A DNA stretch of 7,047 bases from an uncultured Lachnospiraceae bacterium (GTDB lineage Bacteria > Bacillota > Clostridia > Lachnospirales > Lachnospiraceae). The translations under genes were made by a program, and so were the position numbers. Location of the stretch: positions 1 through 7,047 of the forward strand of contig CAMWXF010000089.1 of NCBI GenBank assembly GCA_947178115.1, in the 5' to 3' direction. Shown piece after piece: positions 4,841 to 7,047 of this stretch; within the stretch, counting starts at the first letter, position 1, and each line of letters opens with the position of its first letter. A model generated the notes under the pieces. The model was not told the DNA's origin, did no database searches, and saw nothing but the letters and a program-made list of their open reading frames with translations.

Positions 4841-6946
4841 ATGACAGCAAAGCAACGGTTGGAGAAATATATTGATATAGAATTACCGGCGGAGGAGCTG
4901 CTATTTCATGTGGCCATGATGTTGAGCCTGGTGGAATGTTCGGCGATAGTTTTTTTTACATTGCTCCTTCGTCTGGATATCCGCGTACCGCTTCTGATGA
5001 CGGTGGGCATTGCCATTACTGTTGCAGCAATTTATATGGAGAGCAGAATAAGTCGAATCAGGCAGATCTCCATGGGATATCTTTGTGCGATGCACTTTAT
5101 CATTGTGCCTATGGCAGCGTTCTATGTGCCGTACGCAGTCTATGATTTTCCGGTTTATTTTCTTACGGGCATTACCTTCACGGCGATTCTTTTGAAAAAA
5201 AGATGTGCGGCGGTCTTCATTGTGATCAATACGGTCATCGATCTGGGTTGTATCAGTCAAATGATTCGGACGGTATCGGTATCTGAAATAATATGGAGTG
5301 AGCATGCGCCTTACAGAATGGTTCTGCTGATCAGGATCATTGCGGCGCTGTTTCTGACAGGCACGGTGTGTGGCGTGCTCATTTCTTACCGTAACAGATT
5401 GCTGCGCAGAGAGGTTGACAGAAGCACCAAGATGGAACAGCAGGCGGAACAGTTGAGCTATGCGAAAAACATGTTCTTAGTCAATGTATCCCATGAGATC
5501 AGAACACCTCTCAATGCCATATTAGGAATCACGGAGCTGTTGCTTGATCTGGATGTGGAGGACGGTGTGAAAGCGAATGCTTTTCATATGGCCAACTCGA
5601 GCAAGGCTCTTTTGTCAATTACTAATGAACTGATGGATTTCTCAAAGATGGATGACAGCGACCTGTCCGTTGCGGACAGACCTTATTATATAGGGGATAT
5701 TTGTGACGAATTAATCAATGTGATTTCCGTGCGGTTTGCGGATCGTAAGATAGAATTCTATGTGAATATTGATCCGGACATTCCGGCTCAGCTATGTGGA
5801 GATGTAACGATTGTTCGACAGGTACTGTTAAGTATCGGGCTTGGCATCATGAAGTCGATAGACAGCGGAGAAGTGTATTTGAATATCCGAAAGGAAGAGG
5901 CGACAGAGCAGGAGATTCGTCTGCAGGTTGAAGTATGTGCGGAAGGAGCATTTCAATATTCTTACAGAGATTGGCTGTACCGTGAACAGACGCAGAATCC
6001 GGACTGTGATGAGGAGATTATGCCACTTCCGAATCGTCTCATAGAGCTCATGAGTGGCGAGCTGAACATGGAGGAAGAACCGGCAAAGAGAACGTATTCT
6101 TTTGATATCAGGCAGGAATACCGGATGAAGACGCCTCTTGTGGAGAGGCCCTTGGCGGGGAATCCATGTGTTCTGTTCTATGAGAATACGACACAGCAGG
6201 GGAATATGCTTGCCGGAGCGCTGCGTGCTATGGCGGTTGATTTTTATCGGGCAGCTGACGATGAGAGTTTCTTAAGAGAGTGTGTGGAACAAAGCTATAC
6301 ACATATCATGATCGCCGTGGAAAGATATGGCGGTATCAAGAGCAGGCTTGCCGGTTTACTTAACCCACAGTCGCTTATTTTGATCGGTTCTAACGTATTG
6401 GCTTATGAGGATACCCTGATCAGGGCAACATTTGACAGGCCGGTTAATTGTCTGAGCCTGGATGCACTTCTTACCGGCAGACAGAACAGTACAATACGTC
6501 ATATCGGATACAGAGGCGGATTTATCTGTCCGGATGCTCATGTTATGGTGGTGGATGACAATATTGTCAATCTGGAAGTGGCCACAAGCCTTTTAAACCG
6601 TTATCAGGCACAGGTGTCGGTAGCGGTAAGCGGAAGGGAATGTTTGAAGATGCTGCAGCAGGAACCGGTGGATTTCATCTTCTTAGATTATATGATGCCG
6701 GAGATGGATGGGATTGATACATTGAAAAATATCAGGGCGCTGAAGGAGCCACGCTTGGATCAGGTGCCTATTGTCGCCCTTACGGCCAATGCGGTCAGCG
6801 GTGCCAGAGAAATGTTTCTGGAAGCAGGATTTGATGAGTATATTTCTAAGCCGATTGAGCGGGATAAATTCGAAAAGGTCCTACGGTCGTACCTGCCGGA
6901 GGAGAAGATTATCTATACAAATGATAAAGCGGAAAAAGCACAGTAG
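4841..6946 (+). CDS. Membrane hybrid histidine kinase with degenerate ATP-binding domain (probable pseudokinase)
   Basis: 701-residue membrane signalling protein. Six hydrophobic segments (about 20-43, 49-66, 80-97, 104-118, 123-140, 161-182) form an uncharacterised sensor region with very short loops. A charged helical linker (184-210) leads to the HisKA dimerisation domain, where SHEIRTPLNAI carries the phospho-accepting H218. The following HATPase-like domain (about 290-425) keeps its outline (GDVTIVRQVLL, LIELMSGEL) but not its catalytic boxes. The N-box Asn is replaced (G335 region, SIGLGIMK), G1 DxGxG reads A367-E-G-A-F, and no GxGLGL is found before LIELM. Next is a REC-like segment without an acceptor Asp (about 441-545), then a sound receiver: D572/D573, D616 in FLDYMMPEMDG, T648, K670. 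Residues after about 690 form a polar tail. No HPt domain is present. The ATG at 4841 has AAGGGG 6 bases upstream. Likely functions with the adjacent HD-GYP regulator; the stimulus is unknown. Confidence 0.9.
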   Translation: MTAKQRLEKYIDIELPAEELLFHVAMMLSLVECSAIVFFTLLLRLDIRVPLLMTVGIAITVAAIYMESRISRIRQISMGYLCAMHFIIVPMAAFYVPYAVYDFPVYFLTGITFTAILLKKRCAAVFIVINTVIDLGCISQMIRTVSVSEIIWSEHAPYRMVLLIRIIAALFLTGTVCGVLISYRNRLLRREVDRSTKMEQQAEQLSYAKNMFLVNVSHEIRTPLNAILGITELLLDLDVEDGVKANAFHMANSSKALLSITNELMDFSKMDDSDLSVADRPYYIGDICDELINVISVRFADRKIEFYVNIDPDIPAQLCGDVTIVRQVLLSIGLGIMKSIDSGEVYLNIRKEEATEQEIRLQVEVCAEGAFQYSYRDWLYREQTQNPDCDEEIMPLPNRLIELMSGELNMEEEPAKRTYSFDIRQEYRMKTPLVERPLAGNPCVLFYENTTQQGNMLAGALRAMAVDFYRAADDESFLRECVEQSYTHIMIAVERYGGIKSRLAGLLNPQSLILIGSNVLAYEDTLIRATFDRPVNCLSLDALLTGRQNSTIRHIGYRGGFICPDAHVMVVDDNIVNLEVATSLLNRYQAQVSVAVSGRECLKMLQQEPVDFIFLDYMMPEMDGIDTLKNIRALKEPRLDQVPIVALTANAVSGAREMFLEAGFDEYISKPIERDKFEKVLRSYLPEEKIIYTNDKAEKAQ
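6161..6475 (+). other. Degenerate receiver-like segment inside the hybrid kinase
   Basis: Kinase residues about 441-545 start with a beta-strand NPCVLFYE and alternate hydrophobic strands (THIMIAVE, SLILIGSN, VNCLSL) with helices, as a receiver domain does. The acidic pair, the acceptor Asp (the strand ends in AVERYG) and the conserved Thr/Lys are not recognisable. It sits just where many hybrid kinases carry a first receiver, so it is read as a pseudo-receiver that may have a structural or docking role. Confidence 0.5.
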
Positions 6947-6974
6947 ATCGACAAAATTTTGGGACGGGAAGAAT

Positions 6975-7047
6975 ATGAATTGTAAATTAGACCGGATCAT
7001 CGGGGAAAAAATATCAAGCATGGGACTTGTGGAGTTTAATTTAAACT
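6975..7047 (+). CDS. Start of an unidentified gene, truncated by the window edge
   Basis: An ATG at 6975 opens a frame that stays open for 24 codons to the window edge. It begins MNCKLDRIIGEKISS. GGGAAG (6966-6971, roughly 4 bases upstream) is a weak ribosome binding site. It starts 28 bases after the hybrid kinase stop, with no terminator between, so it is probably co-transcribed with the cluster. Too little is visible to assign a family; another signalling protein would be no surprise, but this is a guess from position only. Confidence 0.5.
   Translation, partial: MNCKLDRIIGEKISSMGLVEFNLN

Noticed and set aside
4241..4855. 204-codon minus-strand frame opposite the HD-GYP gene
   Set aside because: The opposite strand encodes clear HD-GYP motifs throughout; the antisense translation has no recognisable domain.
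4936..5145. 69-codon plus-strand frame within the membrane part of the kinase gene
   Set aside because: Alternative frame of hydrophobic coding sequence; the main frame continues without interruption, so it is not a frameshift.

Overview
The window looks like chromosomal DNA of an anaerobic Firmicute, most likely a Lachnospiraceae-type clostridium. This is inferred from the clostridial style of the proteins, AGGTGA/AAAGGA-type ribosome binding sites and A/T-rich intergenic DNA; the genus cannot be fixed. I see no mobile element, CRISPR array, tRNA or rRNA.

Left part (1-1635), housekeeping. The 3' half of gpsA (glycerol-3-phosphate dehydrogenase) runs in from the left edge and ends at 507. 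A strong hairpin terminator follows at once, able to act in both directions. Converging on it is metF (5,10-methylenetetrahydrofolate reductase, minus strand, 644-1501). The roughly 90 bases between the terminator and metF hold a cluster of short perfect or near-perfect palindromes that resembles a dispersed intergenic repeat. A 134-base divergent spacer (1502-1635) carries plausible promoters for metF and for the rightward genes, and their boxes overlap.

Right part (1636-7047), a rightward cluster of four complete genes and the start of a fifth, with gaps of about 20-65 bases and no visible terminator between them. First is a MoxR-type AAA+ ATPase paired with a VWA (CoxE-like) protein, a conserved two-gene module that in better-known relatives works as a metal-cofactor insertion or remodelling chaperone. 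Next come two signalling proteins: a receiver/HD-GYP response regulator and a six-helix membrane hybrid histidine kinase. The fifth reading frame starts at 6975 and leaves the window.

The most interesting point is that the signalling half looks catalytically altered. The kinase keeps its phospho-accepting histidine (H218) and a good C-terminal receiver, but its ATP-binding domain has lost the N, G1 and G2 boxes, so it reads as a pseudokinase. The HD-GYP protein has Asn (N302) where the last metal-ligand Asp is expected. Together with the AAA+/VWA pair this suggests a membrane-linked regulatory system that depends on phosphate from elsewhere, or works by binding and not by catalysis. Its target is unknown.
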